The notes below the pieces were generated by a model. That model searched no databases. It had not been told where the DNA came from and saw only the letters and a list, made by a program, of their open reading frames with translations. Positions 35,336 through 43,669 of a stretch of 64,000 bases of DNA are shown here, piece after piece. A program made the position numbers and the translations under genes. Source of the DNA: Xenophilus aerolatus (GTDB taxonomy: Bacteria > Pseudomonadota > Gammaproteobacteria > Burkholderiales > Burkholderiaceae_C); contig JASCNX010000001.1 in NCBI GenBank assembly GCA_029968055.1, forward strand, positions 1,426,001 to 1,490,000, read 5' to 3'. Position 1 is the first letter of the stretch. Each line of letters starts with the position of its first letter.

Positions 35336-36133
35336 TCAGGGGGCCAGTGCCGCCAGCGCGTCCATGACCTGGGTCGTGCCCAGGATGCTGTTGTGGGTCA
35401 CCCCTTCCACCGGCTCGAAGCGCGCCGTCGCACCGCGCGCGGCGGCCGCCGCGACATACGCCTGCGCGAGGCGCGGCGTGGTGTTGTCGTCCGCAGTGCC
35501 CGTGAGGGCGAGCACGCTGACCCGCGGATCGACGCTCGATGCCCACTGCAGCGGGTCTTCGCTGCGCGGCCACCAACTGCGGCGCGCACGCCAGGCGCGC
35601 AGGTCGCAGGGGCACGACAGCAGCAGCGCCGCGTCGGCGATGTCGGGCCGTTGGCCGAGCAGGATCGCCACCGTGGCGGCGCCGCCGGAATGGCCTACCA
35701 GCACGGTGCGCTGCGGCTTCCAGTGCGCGCGCAGCCGCTGGACCGCGTCGCCGACGATGGCCATGTTGGCGCGGGTGTAGTGGTCGCTGCGGTCGTGCAG
35801 CTCACCGCCCGAGGTGCGGCCTTCCACGTCGCCATATCCGGGCCGCCACAAGGCCACGGCGACGGTGCCCGGACCCAGGCGCTGCGCCGCCTCGCGCGCG
35901 GGCCGGATGTGCGAGGTCGCGGGTCCGCCGCCCGAGTGGTCGCCATGCAGCCACACGACCAGCGTGCGCGGCGCCTCGCCGGAGGCCGCGCCGAAGGTCT
36001 GGACGACGACGCACTCGCCGTTGCCGCTCACGCGGGTGGTGAAGTCCTCGCCCTGGCACTCGGCGGACCGGGCCGGGCCCGCCGCGGCGAGGCCCAGGAG
36101 CAGGATGTGGATCAGGACGATCAGGCGCTGCAT
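35336..36133 (-). CDS. Secreted alpha/beta hydrolase
   Basis: This 265-aa protein starts at ATG 36133 (MQRLIVLIHILLLGLAAAGPARSA), a clear signal peptide, so it is periplasmic. The alpha/beta-hydrolase core is visible: oxyanion-region LVVWLHGDHSGGG, nucleophile elbow LVGHSGGAATV (Ser), acid in ALTGTADDNTTP and His in GVTHNSILGT. Two cysteine pairs (AECQGEDF...NGECVV and LSCPCDLR) suggest disulfides. It is 19 bp downstream of a flavodoxin-like reductase gene. The substrate (ester, amide or peptide) is unknown. Confidence 0.82.
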   Translation of the reverse strand: MQRLIVLIHILLLGLAAAGPARSAECQGEDFTTRVSGNGECVVVQTFGAASGEAPRTLVVWLHGDHSGGGPATSHIRPAREAAQRLGPGTVAVALWRPGYGDVEGRTSGGELHDRSDHYTRANMAIVGDAVQRLRAHWKPQRTVLVGHSGGAATVAILLGQRPDIADAALLLSCPCDLRAWRARRSWWPRSEDPLQWASSVDPRVSVLALTGTADDNTTPRLAQAYVAAAAARGATARFEPVEGVTHNSILGTTQVMDALAALAP

Positions 36134-36152
36134 CGTGAGCTCTCCTGCGTCG

Positions 36153-36743
36153 TCAGTACGGCGGCGCCTGGGTCGCGCGCTGCACGCGGGCCGCGTTCGT
36201 CCACCAGGCCAGGTCGTCGGCCCAGCGCGGGAAGGCGCGCGCGAGGCTCGCGCCCGCATCGCCGGTGGGCTCGCCCTGCGCGTCGAGCGTCTGCGAGATC
36301 GGGCCCACGGCCAGCGTGCTGGAGACGACGACCATGCCCATCTCCGACAGGATCGAGTGCCAGGCAGTGCCCGCACGCACGCCCGAGAATCGGCCGGCCG
36401 AGTAGCTGGCGATGGCGGCGGGCCGCCAGAACCACTCCTCGAGAAAGTGGTCGGTGAGGTTCTTCAGGCCCGGCTGCACGCCCCAGTTGTATTCGCCGGT
36501 GACAAAGACGAAGGCGTCGGCCGCGCGGATCTTGCCGGCCAGCGTTTCCAGCGCCTCGGGCGCCTGGCCCTTCGGGTGTTCCTTGTACATGCGGTCGAGC
36601 ATCGGCAGGCCGACCGCCTTGGCGTCGATGAAGTCGACGTTCGCGCCGCGGGCGCGCAGGCCCTTGACGATGAAGTCCGCGAGGCGGATGCCCATGCGGT
36701 CGGACCGGTACGAGCCGTAGAAGACGAGGATGTTGTCGGGCAT
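36153..36743 (-). CDS. NADPH-dependent FMN reductase (flavodoxin-like)
   Basis: This 196-aa flavodoxin-fold oxidoreductase is of the NADPH-FMN reductase/ChrR/ArsH group. The FMN phosphate loop is VFYGSYRSDRMGIRLADFI and the second flavin-binding segment is FVTGEYNWGVQPGLKNLTDHF. ATG 36743 has AAGGAGCC just upstream. Such enzymes reduce FMN, quinones or metal ions. It precedes the secreted hydrolase and follows the IclR gene on the same strand; a clear common pathway is not apparent. Confidence 0.85.
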   Translation of the reverse strand: MPDNILVFYGSYRSDRMGIRLADFIVKGLRARGANVDFIDAKAVGLPMLDRMYKEHPKGQAPEALETLAGKIRAADAFVFVTGEYNWGVQPGLKNLTDHFLEEWFWRPAAIASYSAGRFSGVRAGTAWHSILSEMGMVVVSSTLAVGPISQTLDAQGEPTGDAGASLARAFPRWADDLAWWTNAARVQRATQAPPY

Positions 36744-36788
36744 GGAAGGCTCCTTGGCGATTCGGCCCGCCATCATCTCAGCCCGCGC

Positions 36789-37592
36789 TCATCGGCGCTT
36801 GGCGCGTTCGCGTTCGGCCCACTGCTGTCCCATCTGGCGCGCGTGGCGCTCCATGGCCTGCACCAGCCGCGGCACCCGTTCGTCGGGCAGGCGGTCCCTG
36901 ATGGCGGTGACGGCGAGGCCGGCCAGCACGGTGCCCTGGGGATGGCGCACCGGGACGGCCAGGGCGCGCGTGCCGGGGACGATGCCGGCGGGCGCGTAGG
37001 CATAGCCACGGCGCTGCAGGACGCGCAGGCGCTGGCGCAGCTCGTCCGGCTCGATGCGCAGCGCGCGCAGCCGGCGCACGTTGCGCTGGATGGTGGCCGC
37101 GCGTTCCTCTTCCGGCAGGCTGCCCAGCAGCACGAGGCCGCTCACGCCCACGCCGAGCGGCCGCCGCGCACCCACCTCGATCGACAGCACCTTCACGGCG
37201 TAGCTGCCCGGATGCCGTGCCAGGCACACCGAGTCGTCACCGTTGCGGATGGTGAGGAAGCAGGTCTCGCCTTCGGACTCGGCCAGGGCCTGCAGGTGCG
37301 GCGCCGCCACCGCGCGAAGGGGAAAGCCGGCCGAGCGGGCCAGGCCCATCAGCGAGACCTCGCCGCCGATCAGGTAGCGGCGCGTGGCCGCGTCCTGCTC
37401 CACGGCCCCTTCCTCCGCCAGGACCTGCAGGAGCCGATGCACCGTGGCGCGGTTCAGGTCGGTGGCCTGGGCCACGTCGAGCAGGCGCACGCCATGCTCC
37501 TGCCCCGCCGCCACGATGCGCAGCACCGCCAGGGCGCGTCGCACCGACTGCGCACCGGCGGTCGGTGCGGACTCGGCGGCAGCATCGGCCAT
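36789..37592 (-). CDS. IclR family transcriptional regulator
   Basis: This 267-aa regulator has an N-terminal winged helix (SVRRALAVLRIVAAGQEHGVRLLDVAQATDLNRATVHRLLQVLAEEGAVEQD) and a C-terminal effector domain with the IclR pattern GETCFLTIRNGDDSVCLARHPGSY. It follows the flavin-reductase gene by 20 bp on the same strand. The divergent Bug-RidA-amidohydrolase-Hpa gene set starts 0.8 kb away, with a GTCCA/TGGAC dyad between. IclR proteins often control such aromatic lower pathways, sometimes as activators. Confidence 0.9.
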   Translation of the reverse strand: MADAAAESAPTAGAQSVRRALAVLRIVAAGQEHGVRLLDVAQATDLNRATVHRLLQVLAEEGAVEQDAATRRYLIGGEVSLMGLARSAGFPLRAVAAPHLQALAESEGETCFLTIRNGDDSVCLARHPGSYAVKVLSIEVGARRPLGVGVSGLVLLGSLPEEERAATIQRNVRRLRALRIEPDELRQRLRVLQRRGYAYAPAGIVPGTRALAVPVRHPQGTVLAGLAVTAIRDRLPDERVPRLVQAMERHARQMGQQWAERERAKRR

Positions 37593-37612
37593 CGACGACA
37601 CGGCCGGACGGA

Positions 37613-38230
37613 TCAGACCACCGACTTGGCCGTCTGCTGCATGCGCCGCAGCGTGACGATGCGCCCCAGCGTCGCGTAGTTGGGCCCGCCGATGCGGCAC
37701 ACCGGATCGAGCGCCAGCGTCTCGACCTTGCCGTCGTGCATCAGTCCGTCGCGCAGGTGGAAGCGCGTGACCTCGCCGACGATGAACTCCGCGCCGGTGT
37801 CGCCGAAGGGGATGACCTGCGACAGCCGGCACTCCATGGCCACCGGCGCATCGCGCAGGCGGGGCACCGCCACGGTCTCGCTCGGGACGGTCGCCAGACC
37901 CAGCAGCTCGGCCTCGCTCACGTCCTCGGGATGCTCCTCGCTGCTTTCGTGGATCGCGTTCAGCTGCGACGAATCGCCGATGTGCACCACGTATTCGCCG
38001 CGGCTGTGGATGTGGGCGCCGGTGTCCTTGCGGCGCCCGGCCTTGCGTCCGATGTTCACGCCCAGCATCGGCGGCTTGTTCGACACGAAGGTGAAGCACG
38101 AGAAGGGCGCGAGGTTGACGACGCCGCCGGGCGACAGCGTGCTGATCCACGCGATCGGCCGCGGCACCACCAAACCGCTGAGGAGGCGATAGGTGGCTTC
38201 GGGCGTGAGGGTGTGCGGTTCGATCTGCAT
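37613..38230 (-). CDS. Flavin reductase-like domain protein
   Basis: This 205-aa FMN-binding split-barrel protein (YqjZ/DIM6-NTAB type) starts MQIEPHTLTPEATYRLLSGLVVPRPIAWISTL, with LAPFSCFTFVSNKPPMLGVNI as the flavin-binding part. These proteins reduce flavin or act directly on aromatic substrates. It lies divergent from the Bug-led catabolic operon and is followed by the IclR gene. It may supply reduced flavin to a monooxygenase encoded elsewhere, or act in the same pathway. The ATG at 38230 is chosen; one three codons earlier is possible. Confidence 0.82.
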   Translation of the reverse strand: MQIEPHTLTPEATYRLLSGLVVPRPIAWISTLSPGGVVNLAPFSCFTFVSNKPPMLGVNIGRKAGRRKDTGAHIHSRGEYVVHIGDSSQLNAIHESSEEHPEDVSEAELLGLATVPSETVAVPRLRDAPVAMECRLSQVIPFGDTGAEFIVGEVTRFHLRDGLMHDGKVETLALDPVCRIGGPNYATLGRIVTLRRMQQTAKSVV

Positions 38231-38275
38231 GGTCCGCATTGTGGACGCGACCGCGCAAAGGCGCGATGCATGAAA

Positions 38276-38290
38276 GTCCACATCATGGAC
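38276..38290. promoter_or_regulatory. Candidate IclR operator in the divergent promoter
   Basis: GTCCA (38276-38280) and TGGAC (38286-38290) form a 5-bp inverted repeat around CATCA. A second dyad, TTTGGCCAAA (38293-38302), adjoins. They sit between the flavin-reductase/iclR unit and the Bug-led operon. Arm length and spacing suit an IclR-type dimer site. Confidence 0.45.
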
Positions 38291-38386
38291 CTTTTGGCCA
38301 AACTGGCATTGCGGGCGACGGGCCCCTGTTCCTACAGTGGTGGCATTGCGAACGCTGCACCAGCAGCCCAACGGAGACACATTCAC

Positions 38387-39376
38387 ATGCATCGATTCAA
38401 GGCCCTCGGCCTGGCCGCGACCGTCGGCTTCGGCCTCCTGCTTGCCACCCACACCGCACAGGCACAAAACCCCGCCGCCTGGCCCGACAAGCCCGTTCGC
38501 CTCGTGCTGCCCTACCCGCCCGGCGGCAACGTCGACGGCGCGGCCCGCATCATCAGCGACCAGCTGCAGGCCATCTTCAAGCAGCCCTTCCTGGTCGACA
38601 ACAAGCCGGGCGCGGGCGGCCTGATCGCGGGCGAATTCGTCGCCAAGGCCGCGCCGGACGGCTACACCTTCTTCATGGGCGCGAACGGGCCCATCCTCTT
38701 CTCGCCCACCATCTTCAAGCGCGACGCGTACGACTGGCGGCGCGACTTCGTGCCGGTGAGCTCGGTGTCGTTCACGCCGCTGGTGCTGCAGGTCAACCCC
38801 TCCACGCCCTACAAGACCATCGGCGAGCTGATCGAGGCCGGCAAGAAGCCGGGCAACAAGCTCACCATGGCGTCGCCCGGTGCCGGGACGCAGAACCACC
38901 TGGTGAGCGAGTACCTGCAGCGCGAGAGCGGCGCCCACTGGACCACAGTGCACTACAAGGGCAATGCGCCGGCCACGACCGACCTGCTGGGCGGGCAGGT
39001 GATCTTCAACTTCGACCAGGTGTCGGTGGCCCAGCCCTTCATCCAGCAGGGCCGCACCCGGCCGCTGGCCGTGACCTCGCCGCAGCGGCTGCCGCAGCTG
39101 CCCGACGTGCCCACGCTGCAGGAGGCCGGCTTCAAGGACTTCAGCACCGAGACCTTCACCGGCATCCTCGCGCCCAAGGGCACGCCCGACGCCATCGTGC
39201 AGAAGCTCTCGCAGGCGCTGCAGAAGATCCTGGCCGACAAGGCCGTGCAGGAACGCTTCAACGTGCTGGGCTCGCAGGCCCGCGCCATGACGCCCGCCGA
39301 ATTCACCCAGTTCCTCGACAAGGAAGACAAGCGATGGATCCCCATCATCAAGCAGGCCAACATCACGGCGCAGTGA
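38387..39376 (+). CDS. Bug family substrate-binding protein (first gene of an aromatic lower-pathway operon)
   Basis: This 329-aa periplasmic receptor starts MHRFKALGLAATVGFGLLLA with a Sec signal ending near AQAQ. Hallmarks are KPVRLVLPYPPGGNVDGAAR, VDNKPGAGGLIAGEFVAKAAPDGYTF and VHYKGNAPATTDLLGGQV. The stop overlaps the next gene's GTG (GTGA), so it is co-translated with RidA and the Hpa-type enzymes. This points to a carboxylated aromatic or muconate-like ligand. No TctAB permease is present. Confidence 0.92.
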   Translation: MHRFKALGLAATVGFGLLLATHTAQAQNPAAWPDKPVRLVLPYPPGGNVDGAARIISDQLQAIFKQPFLVDNKPGAGGLIAGEFVAKAAPDGYTFFMGANGPILFSPTIFKRDAYDWRRDFVPVSSVSFTPLVLQVNPSTPYKTIGELIEAGKKPGNKLTMASPGAGTQNHLVSEYLQRESGAHWTTVHYKGNAPATTDLLGGQVIFNFDQVSVAQPFIQQGRTRPLAVTSPQRLPQLPDVPTLQEAGFKDFSTETFTGILAPKGTPDAIVQKLSQALQKILADKAVQERFNVLGSQARAMTPAEFTQFLDKEDKRWIPIIKQANITAQ

Positions 39377-39780
39377 CGCTCACCCGCGCCGCGCCCGCCG
39401 GCCGCACGGCCGTCTACGTGGGCGGCTTCGGCCACAAGAACCCGATTCCCGCGGCCTGCCGCATCGGCCCGCTGGTCGAAAGCGGCAGCGTGCTGGGCAC
39501 CGACCCGGCCACCGGCCAGATCGCCGAGGGCATCGAGGCCCAGTGCCGCCACATGCTGGACAACCTGCGTCGCATCGTCGAGGCGGCCGGTGGCAGCACG
39601 GCGGACGTGGTCAAGGTCACCGTGTGGATGAAGGACCGCAGCCAGCGCCCGGCCCTCAACGTGCCCTGGCTGGAGATGTTCCCCGACGCCGCCACGCGCC
39701 CCGCGCGCCACGCCATCCACGCACCCGAGCTCGACATGGGCAAGCTCATCGAGTGCGTGTTCACCGCCTACATCGCCTGA
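39373..39780 (+). CDS. RidA family enamine/imine deaminase
   Basis: This 135-aa YjgF/YER057c/UK114 protein keeps the C-terminal family motif DVVKVTVWMKDRSQ and ends with the IECVFTAYIA strand. Classical RidA hydrolyses reactive enamines/imines, and some relatives are 2-aminomuconate deaminases. The GTG start (39373) overlaps the Bug stop. The substrate-binding Arg of canonical RidA near residue 105 appears as RHAIHAPELDM rather than the usual RxxV, so specificity may differ. In this operon it could remove an amino group as ammonia from a ring-cleavage product. Confidence 0.85.
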   Translation: MTLTRAAPAGRTAVYVGGFGHKNPIPAACRIGPLVESGSVLGTDPATGQIAEGIEAQCRHMLDNLRRIVEAAGGSTADVVKVTVWMKDRSQRPALNVPWLEMFPDAATRPARHAIHAPELDMGKLIECVFTAYIA

Positions 39781-39797
39781 CTCGCCCGACTGCCGCC

Positions 39798-40700
39798 ATG
39801 CCCGACTACCTTCCCTTCGATCCCCATCCGCGCGCGCCGGCCAAGCCGCTGCCGCCGCTGGCCTGCGACAGCCAGTTCCACGTCTTCGGCCCGCCCGAGC
39901 GCTACCCGGTGCGCCCCGGCGCCGCCTACGAGATGCCCACCGCCACCTGGCAGGTGGCGCAGCGCCTGCATGCCACGCTGGGCATCCAGCGCGGCGTGAT
40001 CGTGCAGGCCACCACCTATGGCGCCGATCACCAGGTGGTGCTCGATGCGCTGGCCGGCCTCAACGGCGACGGGCCGCGCCGCTACATGGGCTGCGCCAAC
40101 GCGGCGGTGCTGATCGAGCGCGAGGACGCCTACCTGCAGCAGTTGCACGACGCCGGCGTGCGCGGCGCCCGCTTCACCCGCGGCGGCCTGGGCATCAGCT
40201 TCGGCCCGGCCGAGATGGACCGCGCCCTGGGCCGCGTGCGCGAGCTGGGCTGGTACGTGAAGGTGCAGCCCGAGCCCAAGGGCGTGGCCGAGCAGATGCA
40301 GGCCTTCGCCCACCTGGACGTGCCCGTGCTGGTGGACCACATGGGCCGCGCCGACCCCGCCGCCGGCGAGGCCGATGCCAGCCTGCGCTGCCTGCTGGAC
40401 CTGTTCCAGCGCGGCAACTTCTGGGTGATGCTGTCGCTCTCCGAAAAGCTGTCGCACAGCGGCGAGCCTTGGGACGACGTGGTGCCGCTGGCGCGCCGCC
40501 TGATCGACGCCGCGCCGGACCGCTGCGTGTGGGGCAGCGACTGGCCGCATCCCATCTCGCTCAAGCAGCCGCCCAACGAGGGTGCGCTGGTCGACCTGCT
40601 CATGCGCTTCGCGCCCGACGAGGCCATGCTGCGCCGAATCCTGGTGGACAACGCCGCCGCCTTCTTCGGCTTCGATGCCCACGCGGAGGTGGCCGCATGA
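39798..40700 (+). CDS. Amidohydrolase/lactonase family protein (LigI/2-pyrone dicarboxylate lactonase-like)
   Basis: This 300-aa TIM-barrel protein is of the amidohydrolase_2 family (COG3618-like). It has DSQFHVFGPPERYPVRPGAAYEM near the start, VLVDHMGRADP mid-way and CVWGSDWPHP near the end, the last including the conserved Asp. In the first motif the usual HxH is QxH (SQFH), as if one metal/active-site His is replaced, consistent with metal-independent lactonases. Homologues open 2-pyrone-4,6-dicarboxylate or sugar lactones. It is followed by an FAH-family gene with ATGA overlap, so it likely opens a lactone or ring in the same pathway. Confidence 0.82.
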   Translation: MPDYLPFDPHPRAPAKPLPPLACDSQFHVFGPPERYPVRPGAAYEMPTATWQVAQRLHATLGIQRGVIVQATTYGADHQVVLDALAGLNGDGPRRYMGCANAAVLIEREDAYLQQLHDAGVRGARFTRGGLGISFGPAEMDRALGRVRELGWYVKVQPEPKGVAEQMQAFAHLDVPVLVDHMGRADPAAGEADASLRCLLDLFQRGNFWVMLSLSEKLSHSGEPWDDVVPLARRLIDAAPDRCVWGSDWPHPISLKQPPNEGALVDLLMRFAPDEAMLRRILVDNAAAFFGFDAHAEVAA

Positions 40701-41569
40701 AGCTGCTGAGCTTTACCCACCAGGGCCGCACAGGCTGGGGCGCCCTCGATGCGTCCGGCCAGGGCGTCGTGGACCTGGGCCGGCGCCTGCCCGCCATCGC
40801 CGGCGTGCGCGACCTGCTGGCCGGCGGCGAGGCCGCCCTGGCGCAGGCCCGCGAGGCCTGGGCCGGCGCCAGCGCCGACCATGCGCTGGCCGACGTGCAG
40901 CTGGACCTGCCGGTGCGCGAGCCGCGGGTCTTCTGCATCGGCGTCAACTACGCGCACCGCAACGCCGAGTACAAGGACGGCAGCGACCTGCCGCGCTACC
41001 CGAGCATCTTCATGCGGGTGCCCGACTCCTTCACCGGCCACGGCCAAGCCCTGTTGCAGCCGGCCGAGTCGCAGCAGCTGGACTACGAAGGCGAGATCGG
41101 CATCGTGATCGGCCAGGGCGGCCGGCGCATCCCGCGCGAATCGGCGCTGGCGCACATCGGCGGCCTGACCTGCATCAACGAGGGCACCATCCGCGACTGG
41201 GTGCACCATGCCAAGTTCAACGTCACGCAGGGCAAGAACTGGTTCCGCTCGGGCGCCATCGGCCCCTGGCTGGTCACGGCCGACGAATACCCGGCCGGCT
41301 TCGGCAACCTGCGCGTGCAGACCCGCGTGAACGGCGAGGCGCGGCAGGACGACACGACCGAGCACCTGATGTTCGACTTCGCGTACCTGGTGCACTACCT
41401 GTCGACCTTCACGCCCCTGCTGCCCGGCGACGTGATCGCGACCGGCACGCCCATCGGCGCCGGCATCCGCTTCGACCCGCCGCGCTTCCTGCAGCCGGGC
41501 GACGTGGTGGAGGTCAAGGTCACCGGCGTCGGCGTGCTGCGAAACGTGGTGGAGGCCGAGCCGCGATGA
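40697..41569 (+). CDS. Fumarylacetoacetate hydrolase family enzyme (isomerase/decarboxylase of meta-cleavage type)
   Basis: This 290-aa protein has the FAH fold with metal ligands in LDYEGEIGIVIGQGGRRI (ExE) and a D further on (INEGTIRDW). It continues KFNVTQGKNWFRSGAIGPWLVTADEY and TGTPIGAGIRFDPP. In the 4-hydroxyphenylacetate route such enzymes isomerise or decarboxylate the semialdehyde-derived acid before HpaH. Canonical HpaG is a two-domain protein of about 430 aa; this one is single-domain. It sits between the amidohydrolase and HpaH with ATGA overlap on both sides. Confidence 0.88.
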   Translation: MKLLSFTHQGRTGWGALDASGQGVVDLGRRLPAIAGVRDLLAGGEAALAQAREAWAGASADHALADVQLDLPVREPRVFCIGVNYAHRNAEYKDGSDLPRYPSIFMRVPDSFTGHGQALLQPAESQQLDYEGEIGIVIGQGGRRIPRESALAHIGGLTCINEGTIRDWVHHAKFNVTQGKNWFRSGAIGPWLVTADEYPAGFGNLRVQTRVNGEARQDDTTEHLMFDFAYLVHYLSTFTPLLPGDVIATGTPIGAGIRFDPPRFLQPGDVVEVKVTGVGVLRNVVEAEPR

Positions 41570-42384
41570 GCACCACCCTCAGCCCCGAGGCCTGCCGCGA
41601 GGCCGCCGAGCGCCTCGACGAAGCCGAGCGCAGCCGCGTGCCCTGCGGCCAGCTCTCGCTCGCCCACCCGGGCATGACCACGGACGACGCCTATGCCATC
41701 CAGGCCGCCTGGATGGCGCTCAAGCAGCAGGCCGGCCGCACCGTGAAAGGCCACAAGATCGGCCTCACTTCCAAGGCCATGCAGCGTGCCGTGCGCATCG
41801 ACGAGCCCGACTTCGGCGTGCTGCTGGACGACATGTTCTACCGCGATGGCGCCACCATTCCGGCCGGGCGCTTCCTGCAGCTCAAGGTCGAGGCCGAGCT
41901 GGCCTTCATCCTCGCCAAGCCGCTTTCGGGGCCCGACTGCACGCTCTTCGACGTGCTGGACGCCACCGCCTACGTGGTGCCGGCGCTGGAGATCCTGGAC
42001 GCGCGCATCCAGCGCGTGGACCCGGCCACCGGCCGCACCCGCACCGTGCTGGACACCATCGCCGACAACGCGGCCAATGCCGCCATCGTGCTGGGCGGGC
42101 GGCCCTTCCGGCCCGACGCATTGAACATCGACATGCGCCGCATCGGCGCCATCGTCAGCCGCAACGGCGAGGTGGAAGAGACCGGCCTGGCCGCCGGCGT
42201 GCTCAACCATCCGGGCCACGGCATCGCCTGGCTGGCCAACCGGCTGCACCGGCACGGCGTGACGCTGGCCGCGGGCGAGGTGGTGCTGGCAGGTTCCTTC
42301 ATCCGGCCCATCGACGTGGCGCAGGGCGACACCATCGTGGCCGACTACGGCGACTTCGGCAGCGTGGCCTGCCACTTCGGCTGA
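41566..42384 (+). CDS. hpaH: 2-oxo-hept-4-ene-1,7-dioate hydratase (HpaH) family
   Basis: This is a hydratase of the MhpD/HpaH family that adds water to a 2-hydroxy-dienoate. The 272-aa product shows [45 protein letters not shown]-type metal glutamates ([17 protein letters not shown]) and [17 protein letters not shown]. Both length and motifs are as expected. It lies between the FAH gene (ATGA overlap) and HpaI (10-bp gap), the canonical order for homoprotocatechuate degradation, although the upper pathway genes are not the hpa set. Confidence 0.9.
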   Translation: MSTTLSPEACREAAERLDEAERSRVPCGQLSLAHPGMTTDDAYAIQAAWMALKQQAGRTVKGHKIGLTSKAMQRAVRIDEPDFGVLLDDMFYRDGATIPAGRFLQLKVEAELAFILAKPLSGPDCTLFDVLDATAYVVPALEILDARIQRVDPATGRTRTVLDTIADNAANAAIVLGGRPFRPDALNIDMRRIGAIVSRNGEVEETGLAAGVLNHPGHGIAWLANRLHRHGVTLAAGEVVLAGSFIRPIDVAQGDTIVADYGDFGSVACHFG

Positions 42385-42394
42385 GGACCTTGCG

Positions 42395-43216
42395 ATGGCT
42401 TTGCTTGCGAATGCTTTCAAGAAGGCTCTAACCGAAGGCCGGCCGCAGATCGGCGTCTGGTCCACCCTGCCCTCGCCCTACGTGAGCGAGCTGGTGGCCG
42501 GCGCCGGCTTCGACTGGATGCTGCTGGACACCGAGCACACGCCCAGCGACGTGCCGCTGATGCTGCAGCAGCTCCAGGCCGTGGCGGCGGCCCGGCCGGC
42601 CGCCGGCTGCGCGCCCTGCGCCCCGGTGGTGCGGCCCGCGTGGAACGACCCGGTGCTCATCAAGCGCTACCTGGACGTGGGCGCGCAGAGCCTGCTGCTG
42701 CCCTTCGTGCAGAACGCCGACGAGGCCCGCGCCGCCGTCGCCGCCACCCGCTATGCGCCGGCCGGCCTGCGCGGCATGGGCGGCTCCATGCGCGCCAGCA
42801 ACTTCGGCCGCACCGCCGACTATGTGGCCCGTGCGCAGGAAGAACTGTGCGTGCTGGTGCAGGTGGAGACGCGCGAGGCGCTGGGCCAGATCGAGGCCAT
42901 CGCCGCGGTCGAGGGCGTGGACGGCATCTTCATCGGCCCGGCCGACCTGTCGGCCAGCATGGGCCATGCCGGCAACCCCCGCCACCCCGAGGTGGACGCC
43001 GCCATCGACGACGCCATTCGCCGCATCCGCGCCGCGGGCAAGGCGCCGGGCATCCTCATGGCGGACCAAGGGCGCGCTCGCGAATGCCTGGCGCTGGGCG
43101 CGCTCTTCGTGGCCGTGGCCATGGACCTGGTGGCACTGCGCAACGCGCTGGACACGAGCGCCGCGGGCTTTCGCCCACAGCGCGGCGCGGCCGGCGCGCC
43201 GGGCGGCAGCTACTGA
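42395..43216 (+). CDS. hpaI: 4-hydroxy-2-oxoheptane-1,7-dioate aldolase (HpaI) family
   Basis: This is a class II (metal-dependent) pyruvate aldolase of the HpcH/HpaI family, splitting a 4-hydroxy-2-oxo diacid into pyruvate and a semialdehyde. The 273-aa protein has [32 protein letters not shown], the metal-site [16 protein letters not shown] and [14 protein letters not shown] short Cys/Pro-rich insert ([14 protein letters not shown]) near residue 67 is unusual. It ends the operon; a convergent gene follows 40 bp later. Confidence 0.92.
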   Translation: MALLANAFKKALTEGRPQIGVWSTLPSPYVSELVAGAGFDWMLLDTEHTPSDVPLMLQQLQAVAAARPAAGCAPCAPVVRPAWNDPVLIKRYLDVGAQSLLLPFVQNADEARAAVAATRYAPAGLRGMGGSMRASNFGRTADYVARAQEELCVLVQVETREALGQIEAIAAVEGVDGIFIGPADLSASMGHAGNPRHPEVDAAIDDAIRRIRAAGKAPGILMADQGRARECLALGALFVAVAMDLVALRNALDTSAAGFRPQRGAAGAPGGSY

Positions 43217-43255
43217 TCGGCAACCGCAGCGCTGCGCGCGGGCAGACAGGCCCGG

Positions 43256-43648
43256 TCAGCGCAGCTGCGCTTCGATCGCCGCCTTGTCGATGACGGAGTG
43301 CACCTGGGCAATGCGGCCGTCACGCCAGGTGTAGAACACGTTCTCGGTGAAGTCGACGCTGCGGCCGTTCACGTCCAGGCCCATGAAGCGCCCGGCCGGC
43401 GTGCACCGGAAGCGCAGGCGCGCCGCGAGCTGGGGCGGCTCGCACGCCAGCAGCTCGATCGCGAAGCGCAGGTCCGGGATGTCGCGCACATCCTGCTCGA
43501 GCATCGCGCGGTAGCCCGCCAGGCCCAGCGGCCGGCCGTTGTGCACGGCGTCCTCGGCGACGAACTCGCCGAGGGCGGACCAGTCACGCCGGTTCAGGAC
43601 GTCGATGTAGCGGCGGTAGCGGTGGGTGAGTTCGGTGCTGGAGGTCAT
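43256..43648 (-). CDS. SnoaL-like (NTF2-fold) protein
   Basis: This 130-aa protein has the NTF2-like fold of the SnoaL/ester-cyclase group: YRRYIDVLNRRDWSALGEFVAEDAVHNG, LAGYRAMLEQDVRDIPDLRFAIEL and FTENVFYTWRDGRIAQVHSVIDKAAIEAQL. Such proteins act as isomerases, cyclases or dehydratases on small ketones, or only bind ligands. It is the last gene, 22 bp after the aldehyde dehydrogenase, of the aldarate operon, but no pathway step for it is evident. Confidence 0.8.
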   Translation of the reverse strand: MTSSTELTHRYRRYIDVLNRRDWSALGEFVAEDAVHNGRPLGLAGYRAMLEQDVRDIPDLRFAIELLACEPPQLAARLRFRCTPAGRFMGLDVNGRSVDFTENVFYTWRDGRIAQVHSVIDKAAIEAQLR

Positions 43649-43669
43649 GCCCCAGCATAGGCCCGAAGC

